The notes below the pieces were generated by a model, which saw only the letters and a program-made list of their open reading frames with translations, was not told the origin of the DNA and searched no databases. The position numbers and the translations under genes were made by a program. DNA of 64,000 bases from Ichthyosporea sp. XGB-2017a (taxonomy: Eukaryota; Opisthokonta; Ichthyosporea), in contig PDIM01010464.1 in assembly GCA_002811675.1 (NCBI GenBank), forward strand, positions 1 through 64,000. Direction: 5' to 3'. Positions 31,254 to 43,200 of this stretch are shown here, piece after piece. Numbering within the stretch: position 1 is the first letter of the stretch; every line of letters starts with the position of its first letter.

Positions 31254-32236
31254 ATGTTACCGGCTAATGCTGAAAAGGACACGCGGGGCGTGGATGGGCC
31301 TTCCATGTTGAGCTACTCTCCAGTTCCTGCCAAAATGGCATTAGCAGGTTCGTATGTCTTTGTGCACACCGCCCCCGTCCCTCGAATATAAGTTGAGTCT
31401 CGGACTAATATTTGATTGTTCTTTTATTTGATTATGTTTAGCTGGAGTTTGTTCGATTGTGGGAGTCATTGCTGCTGCTGCACAAAAGAAGCCGCACTTT
31501 AAATATGCTTTGAATGGGGCCTTTGCTGGGGCTTTTCCCGTGGGACTATACAGTGGTAAGTAGTTTGAAATATACCACGACACTTCTCAAAATAGCCTTG
31601 TCTTTGCCTGTATAGTGGATTCCTAACAAAATTATTCTACATCTAGGAACGCGTGTGTTCATAAATAACAACTTTGCTGTGCCAACCGACGGAAATGCTG
31701 AGCCGGCTATTGATGGATACGTGGAAATGAAAGTAAGCATTATGGCTGGAATGTCAACGGGCTTGGTATGTACGGGAATTCTTGTGGGAACCCCTCGGGC
31801 GTCAGTGGCGGGGGCTCTGGTAGGGGGCATGTTTGCATGTTTACAACATAAATCTTTTGATGCATTTCAGAGTTGGAGGTTGCGCAAAAGTTTGGAAACC
31901 CACTACCCTGAGCTACTTCCTGGTTACCTTCAAATGAAGAGGAAAGAGGAAGAACGGGGACCATGGTACAATAATGTAGAGAGTAGTGTAGAGAACTGGC
32001 CTGATTGGGTTCCTCTCAGGCGAACAAAGAAAAACGACGAGCATGACATGCTGAAACAGGAACTGCTATACGTTGAGAAAAAACTGCTTCAAGAATTAGT
32101 TCTGTTTAAGAAGATAAGAAGTGCCCGGAACTATGCTCTGGAAATGGCCAAGGACAAACCAACCGTAGCTGAACGCAGTTGTGCTAGTTCTGAAGCTGAA
32201 GCTGCACGACCCATTCTCTCCCCGGCATCCACGTAA
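31254..32236 (+). CDS. Tim17-like small membrane protein, 3 exons
   Basis: Exons 31254-31347, 31442-31555 and 31647-32236 join in phase (introns 94 and 91 nt) to 265 residues. Three or four glycine/alanine-rich hydrophobic segments fill residues 30-145: MALAAGVCSIVGVIAAAA, ALNGAFAGAFPVGLYSGTRVF, and VSIMAGMSTGLVCTGILVG with ASVAGALVGGMFACL. The small-residue packing and the GTR turn are reminiscent of the Tim17/Tim22/Tim23 and TIMMDC1 group. A charged C-terminal tail follows with the unusual segment ENWPDWVPLRRTKK. I do not recognise a specific orthologue; a mitochondrial inner-membrane protein is a reasonable guess. It lies 241 bp upstream of Bud32 on the same strand. Confidence 0.6.
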
Positions 32237-32477
32237 CTAAACTGAAGACAAAGGCTTGTGAAACATCCAAAGTCAAGCAGCAGCAAACCAACCAACATGG
32301 AAACACCTAACCCCCGTACATTATTACAGTAATAAATTATCCATTTAATTTATTTGTTTATTTCCGATTTATTGTTATTGTTATTTCAAGACCTGTCCCT
32401 CATGAAGTGGTGTGGCAGATTCAAACACGGAGAGGCTTGACAGTAGTGATTTGATGCAACAGGTGTAGAAAGAGCCG

Positions 32478-33501
<1,024 letters not shown>

Positions 33502-33589
33502 AATCTCTTGAACAGGAATAGTGGCCGAATGGTAAATGTATGAACGTGACGGTACACTTAATATGTCTGCTCTTCATCCTGTACATACT

Positions 33590-34923
33590 TCAGTTCTCCT
33601 TTGTTTCCAGGTATTCTTTCATTTGCTCACAGTAACTATTGGGGGTGGGCAGCAAAGCATTGTGTGCGTTGAGAATTTATCTGGCAATAAAGACATACAC
33701 AGATTCACAAAAGACAGGGTGTGCACGTACCTTTCCATTTCGGTGATTTGATTTTCAAACATTTGTGCTTTTTCCGAATACTCTCTTTCCCGAGCTTTTT
33801 GGTTAACTAAAACTGCCTTTATCGAAGCACTCCATTGATACATTAAGAATAAGTACAAAGCATTATATCAACAACCAACCTAAAGCCATTTGTCGACTTA
33901 CGTAACATCCTGGCATTTTGCTTTTATACAATCTGCATGGTCTTCATTCTCATTCACATTTTGGGCATTGTCTAAGCCACCAACTTTTTCTTTCATGTCT
34001 AGTATCCCGCACGCTTTAGCTCTGTCTGCATGAAAAACAAAGAGAAAACAACACCACTTACTTTTCTTGTGGACTTTATCTTCGTCAGCTTTAACGCCCT
34101 TTGCCTCTTCAGTCCAACCAAGGGACGAAAAATGCTCATATTTTGCCATGCAAGCATTTCGGATTTCCATCATTTGGGCACTGTACTTCCATAGCAATGT
34201 TTTATGGTCCTCCTTCTTTTCGTGTTCACTCTTATTTGTTTTATCGATTAATACTTTCAAGTCCTGTATTGAACTGTGAAGTCTATTTAACAATTAAATA
34301 GTTTTTAAGCAAATTTCGAACAGGTAACTGGAAAAATCTCTCCGTTCAGAAGCTAAATTAAATTACATGCCTATGCTCTTTAGCTGCATATTCATTCAAA
34401 GCGGCCTTATGTTTGTTCATATCATCTTCTGGAACGTAAGTATGTGAATTGTTGAGTATCATATAGCCCATGTGCTTTACCAACCTACGCAAATCTGGTG
34501 TTTTTTTTTCTCCTCACTTAGTGCATCCATAGCTATTTTACAGCATCAAATGAACATATTTGTCAACTGAAAGAACACCTTTATATCAGTCCAATTTCTA
34601 TCTTTAATCGCTTTACCATTTTGTATTTCGACCATTAATCGACTTTTTTGTGCTCTTATTTTCATAGTGTCACCAAGGATATGATTGCTTTCTACAATTA
34701 GTAAATAAAACGATATGATCATGTCCCATTTAACAAATGTGAATTACTAAACGAGCGCTGTAACTTGTAAGTCTAGCTATTGCACGTCACCTATGCGGAG
34801 TTCATTAACCATGTTATACACAGCATTTGTAGAGGCATACGTAGGCTGCTCTTTAGCGTGCCATAAGCTCTTCGCAGAGCTTGCCTCTCCTAACCTGTAC
34901 TGTGCTGTTGTCTGCTGCATCAT
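33590..34923 (-). CDS. Unrecognised coiled-coil protein, 7 exons
   Basis: I assembled this from splice signals. Exons 34791-34923, 34617-34691, 34367-34512, 34062-34263, 33902-34025, 33731-33829 and 33590-33635 give a 274-residue frame that stays in phase through all six junctions. The product is highly charged and helical. The N-terminal part includes AVYNMVNELRIESNHILGDTM, and a non-repetitive block reads LRRLVKHMGYMILNNSHTYV. Long Lys/Glu heptads follow (LIDKTNKSEHEKKEDHKTLLWKY), and the protein ends EMESYCEQMKEYLETKEN. No domain is recognised; the end is vaguely like a sorting-nexin BAR helix, but no PX domain is present. The acceptors at 34513 and 33830 have poor pyrimidine tracts, so those two boundaries are the weakest. 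It is convergent with Bud32, with 88 bp between stops. Confidence 0.5.
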
Positions 34924-35400
34924 TTACAGGTATTCTGGTTTGCGCACAGTAAATCCTGATCCTTCTTTTCAACTGACAGTTCCTAGTTGGTAGTCCCTGA
35001 CTCGGTCCTTGCTATTATATAACCCGCGGGAGAAGTGTCCCTACTCCCTCCCTGCTTCACTTTCCCGCCTAAACCCACACACCTGCCTTATATATCCCCA
35101 CACCCCTAACCCACACCATGCATCCCCCGGCCATGCTACAGGCCCCAGCTGATCCCTCTCCACTATGGCCATCTCCATAGAACTGTACCTACCGCATGGG
35201 CCCCCATATATTTATTACTGTACCACATGTACGTAGTGTTGATTTGTACTCCACAAGGAGGGGAGTTGAAGATGCAGATTACGCCTTCTGAATGGACTTC
35301 AGCATGCAGCCTGCATAAGGGGAGTGGTCCTCATGTCATTCCTCTATTATTGGCCTGGTTCATGTTTCTCCTTCTTCCCCTTGTGGTGATGTGGATTTGA
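34924..35400. other. Intergenic, likely promoter region
   Basis: About 480 bp with C-rich, A/T-poor sequence around 35040-35180 and no credible coding frame. It probably contains the promoters of the coiled-coil gene (minus) and of the spliced non-coding transcript to the right. Confidence 0.3.
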
Positions 35401-36310
35401 TAGCTACATTATAAGAAGCCTGGAAGTGCTTTATTTTATGTTTTGAGATACAATGTAAGTTTCACCTTTATGCTTTGCTGGATGAATTTGATCTTTTAAG
35501 CATGCATTGTAAACCCTCAGTATGGTTGCCTCACTTAAATGATTCTTTGGTCTGCTTACTTTTCAGTGGAACCATCGGTCTCAGTGTTTCACATGTGCAC
35601 TGCTTTCTTTTGGAAGTAGTTGTCCGTGTGAAAAAGTTGTCATACAGAGCTATGGTTTTTCGTGCTTGTCTATGTGAAAACTGGTCTAGCCACGATTGTT
35701 TCAATGCTACACCAATTTGTTATGGCAAATTAGCGATGCAGTTTCTGCTTTGGCAGAGTCGTGGTGTTTTGTATTTGTTTTAAATGCAAGGCACCCATGT
35801 ATTTTGCAATGCATGCTCTGTCTGGCGGTCCGCTCATAGCTGCGTCGTCAGTACCTCTCAAACATCTCATGCCTTTGGAATTATATATTAACATGACGAT
35901 ACTTTTGTTTGTTTCCAATAGGCAATCTTTGGCCTTCTGTGTGCTTGAGGAGAGTTTGATATTCCAGCTGGTGAAGGTAAGAGTTCTTGAAGAGTTTTTG
36001 TTGACTGGGTTATATGGTTTTGTTTGAGACTTTCAATGATGCTTTACAAGCATATGTCCAAATGTGTGTTAACTCACCATGTATATGAAGACACAAGGAG
36101 ACTGAGAAATTGTCACATAATGTTTTGACCATGTATTGCTTTTGATAGAATACTTTATTGACAGTTATTCTTTTTTTTGCTGATTTCTAGTGTGTAACAG
36201 CCGTGCTTCGGACCCACCTTCTGACGAAAGGATATGAGTACCCTTTTGTCAGAATGTGATATGCCCTTTTTGTATTTTTCTTTTGAATAAATGAAAGGGG
36301 TCTATTTTAT
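35400..36310 (+). ncRNA. Probable spliced non-coding transcript (snoRNA host gene)
   Basis: The T-rich stretch has splice sites and a poly(A) signal but no convincing coding frame. Intron 1 is 35455-35566 (GTAAGT ... polypyrimidine-CAG). A later intron, 35977-36190 (GTAAGA ... TTTCTAG), contains a C/D-box snoRNA candidate. Another acceptor (TTTCCAATAG) ends at 35921. AATAAA is at 36286-36291, 38 bp beyond the ABCA-1 stop codon and convergent with it. The exons have stops in every frame when joined. Transcript start and the middle exon borders are uncertain. Confidence 0.4.
36031..36109 (+). ncRNA. Candidate C/D-box snoRNA
   Basis: A C box ATGATGC (36036-36042, one mismatch to RUGAUGA) and a D box CTGA (36102-36105) are bracketed by a 4-bp terminal stem, TTTC (36031-36034) with GAAA (36106-36109). 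An internal C' box ATGAAGA (36085-36091) and a D'-like CTCA (36072-36075) fit the usual C-D'-C'-D order. It lies in a 214-nt intron with its end 81 nt from the 3' splice site, the spacing typical of intronic C/D snoRNAs. The guide upstream of the D box would be near 36091-36101; I could not assign an rRNA target. Confidence 0.45.
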
Positions 36311-36328
36311 TGGTTGCATTATTCGCAT

Positions 36329-39300
36329 CTAGCTATAGTTATCTTCGCGACCGATTACATTCAAAAAAACATTCTCCAGTGTTGTTATTGAAAGTCCCCA
36401 GTCAACAATTTTAAGGTTTCTTTTGTTTGCCTTGAGCTGCTTAAATATGAAGGAAGGGTCTACTTTTTCCCGGCTTATAAGAAAGAGGCATGAATCATTG
36501 TGGCTTTCAGAAATGCTAGTTCCGTCGAATGTACTCAGAATAAAATTAATGACCCGGTCGCGTTGAATTACTTGATTGCTCTGCTCTAGCAGGTGACTCG
36601 AACAATCGACCATTCTTTCATCAGTTTCATCCAAATTACATTCACCATTTTCACTACTACAACTGGAAAACCGTCCAGAAACGGTTTCGAAATGTACAAG
36701 TAAGGTATAGCCTTGTCCATACACTCTTTTCAGACGGGCAGGGGACCCCAAGCACTTCAGCTCACCCTTTGCCATTATTGCGACTCTGTCACACAAATGA
36801 TCTGCCTCATCCATTGCATGGGTTGTTATTAGAACAGAACGATCCTTTTTAACATTTTCAAGCACTTTCCAAACAGCACGCCTTGAAAGGGGGTCCAGAC
36901 CGGTAGTTGGCTCATCAAGCACAAGAACGGACGGGTTCCCGCACAAAGATATACCAATCGATAATCTTCTCCGCATTCCACCCGAAAGGTCTTTTACCAT
37001 CCTATCACATACATCTACAAGATTGATCATTCCCAGAATGTTACTGACTGACTCTTGGACTCTGGAAACCCCCCTCAGCCTGCAATAAAACAAAAGATGC
37101 TCCTTTACAGTTAGAGTTGGGTGGAAAATATCAAACTGGGGGCAAACCCCCATCATCGCATTAACTTCCTTGGTGAATTCACGAATTTCATACCCCCCTA
37201 TTTCAATTTTTCCTTCCGTGGCTTCGAACATTCCTGTTATCAAAGATATAAGAGTGGTCTTCCCTGCCCCATTAGCTCCCAAAAGACCCAGGCATTCGTT
37301 TTTCCTCAGAGCAAGTGATAAATTTTTGACCGCTGCCTTCGCATCTAGGCGAGGCTTTCCTTGATAATAGCCACATGTAAGCCCCCTTAAAACTGAATAT
37401 CTGTCAACTACATCATGACTTTCATAAATTTTCACTGCATTGGAAATGACAACAGAACAGTTTGAAGAGTTAAGAACACCCCTCGTTATGCTGTCCTCTT
37501 CAGATGCAACCAGCTCATCTTTTGGGTACATTTCAGTGGAAGTATTTGGGTCACTTTCCGAGGGATCAACAGGCTGTAACGAGAGGTTGATCAGTCGCTC
37601 TTCTTCTTCGTCTTCTCCCACAGTCCTTTGATGTGCTCGTTTGTGGTTTGGAACCAAACTAACTAGTTTCCACAAAGCGTTTCTCAGATACAACGGAACA
37701 AAAAAGAAATATGACTTTCTTATGCCGAATTGATGGGGTGTGATATTCACAAGGTATGATGTAAGAAGCCCTAAGACTAAGGTAGAGCCGACCAAGCAAT
37801 TCAACCCATAAATGAAAACGGCATTATTCAACAAATCTGATGATTGAAGACACGCAAGTCTGGTACATGCTGATTCAATTAAGCGTAAGCTTCTATAAAA
37901 TGCAAATGGAGGATATCCCATATACCAAAAGCTAGGAAAAGAGTCTTCCGGGTAAATCATCAGTTGGTCAATGAAATTGGAAGTAATGACACCTCCAATT
38001 ACCAAGAGGTAACCTACAACTGCGGCGGTTCTTTGCTTGTCAAAAAATGTGCTTAGGAAGAACGACATGACGATTAATGCAACACCCCACAAAAAATACA
38101 ACAAAAACAAAACGGCATACGAAGTCTGCACAAAAATTTTGAACTGAAATAAAACAGAAAACCCAATAACACAAGAAATGACCATTAAATAAACTGTGAA
38201 GTAGTATATAAATGTAATGCCCCAGTAGTACACTGGCTTTAAGCCACACAGTCGCATCATAATCAAGTGCTTCTCTTGCTTATCTCTAACCACGTTGCTC
38301 AAAAATAGAGGCAAGAGAAAGCTTGCAGAGAATGCAAACGCAAAGCCCCCACCAAAACTGCTTATATCAACTGGGCTGAAGTCGTCGATATAGAGAGGTA
38401 ACATATACAGCTGTATCAAAGAAGAAAACCCTTTTCTGTAATCGTTGTTAACGTAAGAATATGACATGTCATCCCGAATACCGAAATGCTTTTGCCGCTT
38501 TCCCTTTAGTGTGGACTCGGTGAGCATAGTGAGCATTTCTGAGCGCCTTTGCAAATGGTACCAGCCTTTACCCATCGCATCGTCTAATCCGATTATCTCC
38601 ACTTCCATTTCCTTTAGAGTGAAGTTATTTTGCCTAATATCTTCCAATGTTCCATTGACCGTTATATTTCGAAAGATCGTTTTCTTCAAAGGCAAAGTAG
38701 CATTGGTTGTATTGCTCGAAGTCGTTTCGTTTAACTTAACTTTTACTTTCTCAAGCTTTTCAAAAGTATAATTTTTGCGCAATTTATCTAACTTCAAATT
38801 TCGAATTACAAGAACAGAGTGTGGCTTATATTTCTCAAATCGATGCATTTCCAAATCTTGCAAACGATGGAGTGACTGGTAAAAGTCTCGTGTCTGTAGA
38901 TAAAATGTTCTTTTCCAAACATCTTTCAAACTGAATGTGCTTTTCTTTTCCTTATTATACGCTCGGCTTAGGTCAGCCAATTGCTTCATTGCCAATTCTT
39001 CACTTGAGACTCTTTTAAAGAAAGGGAAGTACCAGCCTTTTCTATTCTCAATTGACATATGGACCCTATTTCCATAAACATCCCCAAGTAGCCCCGAATG
39101 TTCCCCAGTGTAAGTCAGATTTCCAACCAAATCAGCAATGTTGCTATTATACACAACCCACATAACAGGCAACTCATAGAAGTAATTAAATGTGACCTCC
39201 CGAAAATGCCTTCCGTGAGCAGAGGCAATAATGAAATTTTTCGGATCCATATAGCAAACATTCAAATATCCCCACGTAAAGTCACGTGATTTATCATTAG

Positions 39301-39655
39301 TACATCGCATTGACCATGACACATCTTTTAAGGGGGAATGCTCGAGGTTAAAAATCCGAGGTCGCGCAATGGTGCTTATATCAAATGTCAAGTTAGCCAT
39401 TGAAGCAGATTCTGAAATCGCCTTGATTTGAGGATCTTGTACATCAAGCAACTTTTGGGAATATAAGGTTCGGTTCTTTTGAATATCAGCACTTACTTCC
39501 GATTTGAAATTATCGTCTATAACTACCTGGACGATGAACAGAATGCTCAGCAAAAATACAGGAACAAACAGCTGAACCAAAGTACTCCAACGTGCACGTT
39601 TTTGTAATGCCAAGTTTTTAAAAAACAAGGCACGGAACTGCTTATCGACCTTCAT
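36329..39655 (-). CDS. Half-size ABCA transporter 1 of the cluster
   Basis: ABCA proteins move lipids or lipophilic compounds across or between membrane leaflets. From the ATG at 39655 the protein is 1108 residues, single exon. It has one TM near residues 30-50 (LVQLFVPVFLLSILFIVQVV) and a large luminal loop of about 370 residues with several N-x-S/T sites. Six TMs follow (start FGGGFAFAFSASFLLPLFLS; later FFLSTFFDKQRTAAVVGYLLVI), then one nucleotide-binding domain. The NBD has GANGAGKTTLIS (Walker A), GVCPQFDIFHPTLTVKEH, LSGGMRRRLSIGI (signature) and LVLDEPTTGLDP (Walker B). The end VDWGLSITTLENVFLNVIG is the usual ABCA tail. Animal ABCAs are about twice this size with two such units, so this should work as a dimer. 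An upstream in-frame GTG at 39700 is not used as the start. Confidence 0.88.
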   Translation of the reverse strand: MKVDKQFRALFFKNLALQKRARWSTLVQLFVPVFLLSILFIVQVVIDDNFKSEVSADIQKNRTLYSQKLLDVQDPQIKAISESASMANLTFDISTIARPRIFNLEHSPLKDVSWSMRCTNDKSRDFTWGYLNVCYMDPKNFIIASAHGRHFREVTFNYFYELPVMWVVYNSNIADLVGNLTYTGEHSGLLGDVYGNRVHMSIENRKGWYFPFFKRVSSEELAMKQLADLSRAYNKEKKSTFSLKDVWKRTFYLQTRDFYQSLHRLQDLEMHRFEKYKPHSVLVIRNLKLDKLRKNYTFEKLEKVKVKLNETTSSNTTNATLPLKKTIFRNITVNGTLEDIRQNNFTLKEMEVEIIGLDDAMGKGWYHLQRRSEMLTMLTESTLKGKRQKHFGIRDDMSYSYVNNDYRKGFSSLIQLYMLPLYIDDFSPVDISSFGGGFAFAFSASFLLPLFLSNVVRDKQEKHLIMMRLCGLKPVYYWGITFIYYFTVYLMVISCVIGFSVLFQFKIFVQTSYAVLFLLYFLWGVALIVMSFFLSTFFDKQRTAAVVGYLLVIGGVITSNFIDQLMIYPEDSFPSFWYMGYPPFAFYRSLRLIESACTRLACLQSSDLLNNAVFIYGLNCLVGSTLVLGLLTSYLVNITPHQFGIRKSYFFFVPLYLRNALWKLVSLVPNHKRAHQRTVGEDEEEERLINLSLQPVDPSESDPNTSTEMYPKDELVASEEDSITRGVLNSSNCSVVISNAVKIYESHDVVDRYSVLRGLTCGYYQGKPRLDAKAAVKNLSLALRKNECLGLLGANGAGKTTLISLITGMFEATEGKIEIGGYEIREFTKEVNAMMGVCPQFDIFHPTLTVKEHLLFYCRLRGVSRVQESVSNILGMINLVDVCDRMVKDLSGGMRRRLSIGISLCGNPSVLVLDEPTTGLDPLSRRAVWKVLENVKKDRSVLITTHAMDEADHLCDRVAIMAKGELKCLGSPARLKRVYGQGYTLLVHFETVSGRFSSCSSENGECNLDETDERMVDCSSHLLEQSNQVIQRDRVINFILSTFDGTSISESHNDSCLFLISREKVDPSFIFKQLKANKRNLKIVDWGLSITTLENVFLNVIGREDNYS

Positions 39656-40249
39656 AATCAACTGTAAAGACGAGGCGTGACTAAGAAATAATGCTACCAC
39701 TCTACCTAATGAAGAGACTCTGAGAGCGCATTGTTTGCTCCTCCTTAAGATTTCAATATCTTTCAGTCTTTACAGTGGACATCAATAACATGCAACACAA
39801 CAGCAGCGTTACAGCTGCAGGGGTGCAGTGGCAGTCTATCAAAGCTTCCAGCTAAAGGCGAGAAGGACTTTTGCCGTTTGCGGTTTATTTGTGCCCCTAA
39901 CTGCTGCCTTTTTCATTCAGATGATTTGATCATCATCATTCATAGTCGACTAGCGAGGGAGTTTCCACCTACCCCTCCCTCGCCTGAAATCACATAGTTG
40001 AAACTTATAGCTGTGCCCAAGCCACATAATTATGACTAAAGTGCATAAAAACACATTCCTTGTGCTTAAAATGGACTTTTGTCGCGCACATTTTCTCATG
40101 CGTCACAATCCATCACACTTCAATTACACATTCGATTCGCTGTCAGCCCATGCACACAGGAGACAGGAATGCAACGGCTTTTAGTTTCAGTTTATTTCAA
40201 ATGGCCTTTGCTACTTGTGCAATAGTGTTGCAGACAAGATGTAAGCCTT
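39656..40249. other. Spacer between ABCA 1 and ABCA 2
   Basis: 594 bp holding the ABCA-1 promoter and the 3' end of ABCA-2. No gene is seen; an 81-codon plus-strand frame at 40060-40305 overlaps ABCA-2 and has no recognisable content. Confidence 0.3.
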
Positions 40250-43200
40250 CTAGGTGTAGGCAAGTTCATTTTTCATTACAACAAGAAAAACATCTTCAAG
40301 AGTAGTCATTTTCAATCCCCAATCTACAATTTGCAAGATATCTTTCTGGCTTTTCATTGACCGAAATATTTTCGAAGGATTGACCATATCTTGAGGAACA
40401 CAAAACGCGATGGAATCATTATGACTTTCAACTAAGGAAGCCCCTGGAATTTCTCTTAGAACAAAATTCTTGATTTTTTCAAAAGGATGCGCACTCAGGT
40501 TCTCCACAGATAATGCTGCCCTTTCTTTACAATAAATTGAGAGAGTATATCCTTTGCCATAAACGCTTTTCAATCGCGCAGGCGAGCCCAAACACTTCAA
40601 TTGCCCTTTCCACATTACAGCTATCCGATCACACAAGCGATTCGCTTCTTCCATAGCATGAGTAGTAATTATTACAGATCTATTAACTTTGACCCTTTCA
40701 AGAGCTGTCCAAACAGACCTTCTTGACACCGGGTCAAGTCCTGTTGTCGGTTCATCAAGAACAAGGACTGAAGGGTCTCCACATATAGCAATTGCTATTG
40801 ACAAGCGCCTACGCATACCGCCCGAGAGCTCTTTGGCCAATAAGTCACCCACAGAATGTAAGTTAACATCGTTTAAAAGCGAGTCCACACTTTCATTGAC
40901 ATTTGAAATTCCTCTAAGGGTTGAATAAAACACCAAATGCTCTCTTACAGTTAAGAGATTATGCAAAATATCGAACTGGTGGCAAACCCCCATTATGGAG
41001 TGGATCTCTTGGGAACGATTTTCGAGATCCAACCCACGCACACGCACTCTCCCACTTGTGACTTCATTTAATCCAGTTAGCATTGACATTAAAGTAGTTT
41101 TTCCAGCCCCATTGGCCCCTAGTAGGCCAAGACATTCTTTTTTCCTAATACCTAGAGATACTCTATCTACGGCAGGCTGTGCTTTTGCATTGACGGTGGG
41201 CCTCCAAAAGCCACACGATAAACCACTCAAAAAGTCTTTTAGTTTTGACCCCGAACCCGTGTCATACACCTTCACAATGCTATCCAAGACTACAGAGCAG
41301 TTTTTTTCATTAAGCTCACCACTTCCAACAAGATCTTCCTCTTGCTCTACCTTTTCATCAGACACTGCTCTATCTGAATTTTCCCACAAAAGATAAACTT
41401 GTGAAATATCAAGTCTTTCCACGCGTTCCACGCGGAAACAGCATAATGCTCGACTAAAGAGCCTTTTTAAAACTTGGGGAATGAAAAACAAATAGCCTTT
41501 TCTTATACCAAACTGATGAGGGGAAACACAAAGAAGATATGATGTCAAAATTGCTAGTATACAAGTCGAACCACCAATATACAGTAAGCAATACAAAAAT
41601 ACACCATCTGGACTTAAGTCATCAACAGTTAGACACTCTAGCCGGACGCATCCAGATTCAATCAAACGTAAACTTCGATAAAAGGCGAAGGGGGGATACG
41701 CCATGTACCAAAACGGTGGTACTTTGTCTTCTGGAAAAACGGAGAGTTGGTCAATCATATTCGAAGCAATTACACCACTGATTACCAGAAGATATCCAAC
41801 AACTGCAGAGCTTCTTTGCTTGTCAAAAAATGTGCTCAAGAAGAACGACATGCAAATAATTGCTACGCCCCATAAGGAATACAGAAGTAGAAGGACAATC
41901 AGTGATGTTTCGACAAATATACGGAACTCGTACAGCATTGAGAAACCAATAACGCAAGAAATCACCAAAGCATAAACCACATAATTATATATGAATGTAA
42001 TAAACCAATACGTAGATGGCTGCAGTCCACACATATTCATCATTATCAGATGCTTCTCTTCCTTGTCTCTTACCACATTACCCAAGAACATAGGCAAAAG
42101 AAAACTCGCAGCAAATGCAAAAGCAAACCCGCCTCCAAAACTTGATATATCAATAGGCTCTATATTTTTAATAGGTAGTGGATACATATTGCCTTGGATA
42201 GAATTAGCGAATTGTCTCCTATAATCGTTCTTAACATATGAGTATGAGAAGTCGTCTTTTACACTAAAATTCTTTTGGCGAATACGTTTTAACGCACTGG
42301 AACTTATCATATTCAGTAATTCCGAACGTCTTTCCACATGGATACCCCAATGTGTAAAGGCATCGCTTATCCCTACAATCTCTAATTCTATTTCGGCTTC
42401 TCGAAAGCTTTTGAATATTACAGCAGCACGAGGCTTAACTTTATCCCATTCACCATTTCTCTCAAGTCCAGACACATATTCTTTTTCATCGCGAGTAAGC
42501 GCATATGTAGCATAAGCCCTTTGGTAGACCACATTCAGCCTCTTTTTCGCCTTAACTGTGTGAGAGTTGTATGAGCGAGCAATTTTCGTAGCACTCGACA
42601 TTACTTCACTTTCACTTTCTTTTCTAATAAAGAATGGAAGCATTGCTGAAGTTAAGAAATGACCGTGGAAACCAGGGTAACCTTCGTCAAGTGACATATT
42701 AACCTGCTTTTCATACACCTGCCCCAGAAAACCACTACGTGAACCAAACTGATCCATATGGCCAATTTCTTTGGCCATATCATCACTGGCAACAAAGTAA
42801 AATACTTGGGCATCAAAGAGAGAGTCATTTGCATGGAGGCCAGGGCCATATTTTTTCATTTTAAATCCCGAATCCTTAATACAAGGGTTTTCAAGAGCGA
42901 ACCGAGTTGCATTCCAGCAACGGACAACCCAACTCAAATCTTTGATTCTTAATTTATCTATTTCAATATAAGAATTCGTCCAAGCTGGGAAATCCCGCCT
43001 ATCAACTTCGCGGCCTTTCAATAACCCACTTCTTCCCTCTGCCCCAACAGTTGCTGGATCATAAAAGCGCTTTGGAAAACCCGCGCCCACCATTTGCTCA
43101 TTCACATCTTCAAAAGAATCCCTCAAGCGGGCCAATCCAGCCCTTTCACGACCTTTGCTGTTGCTTATGAATGTAAAATCGGAAAAGTTCAAAAAGAAAG

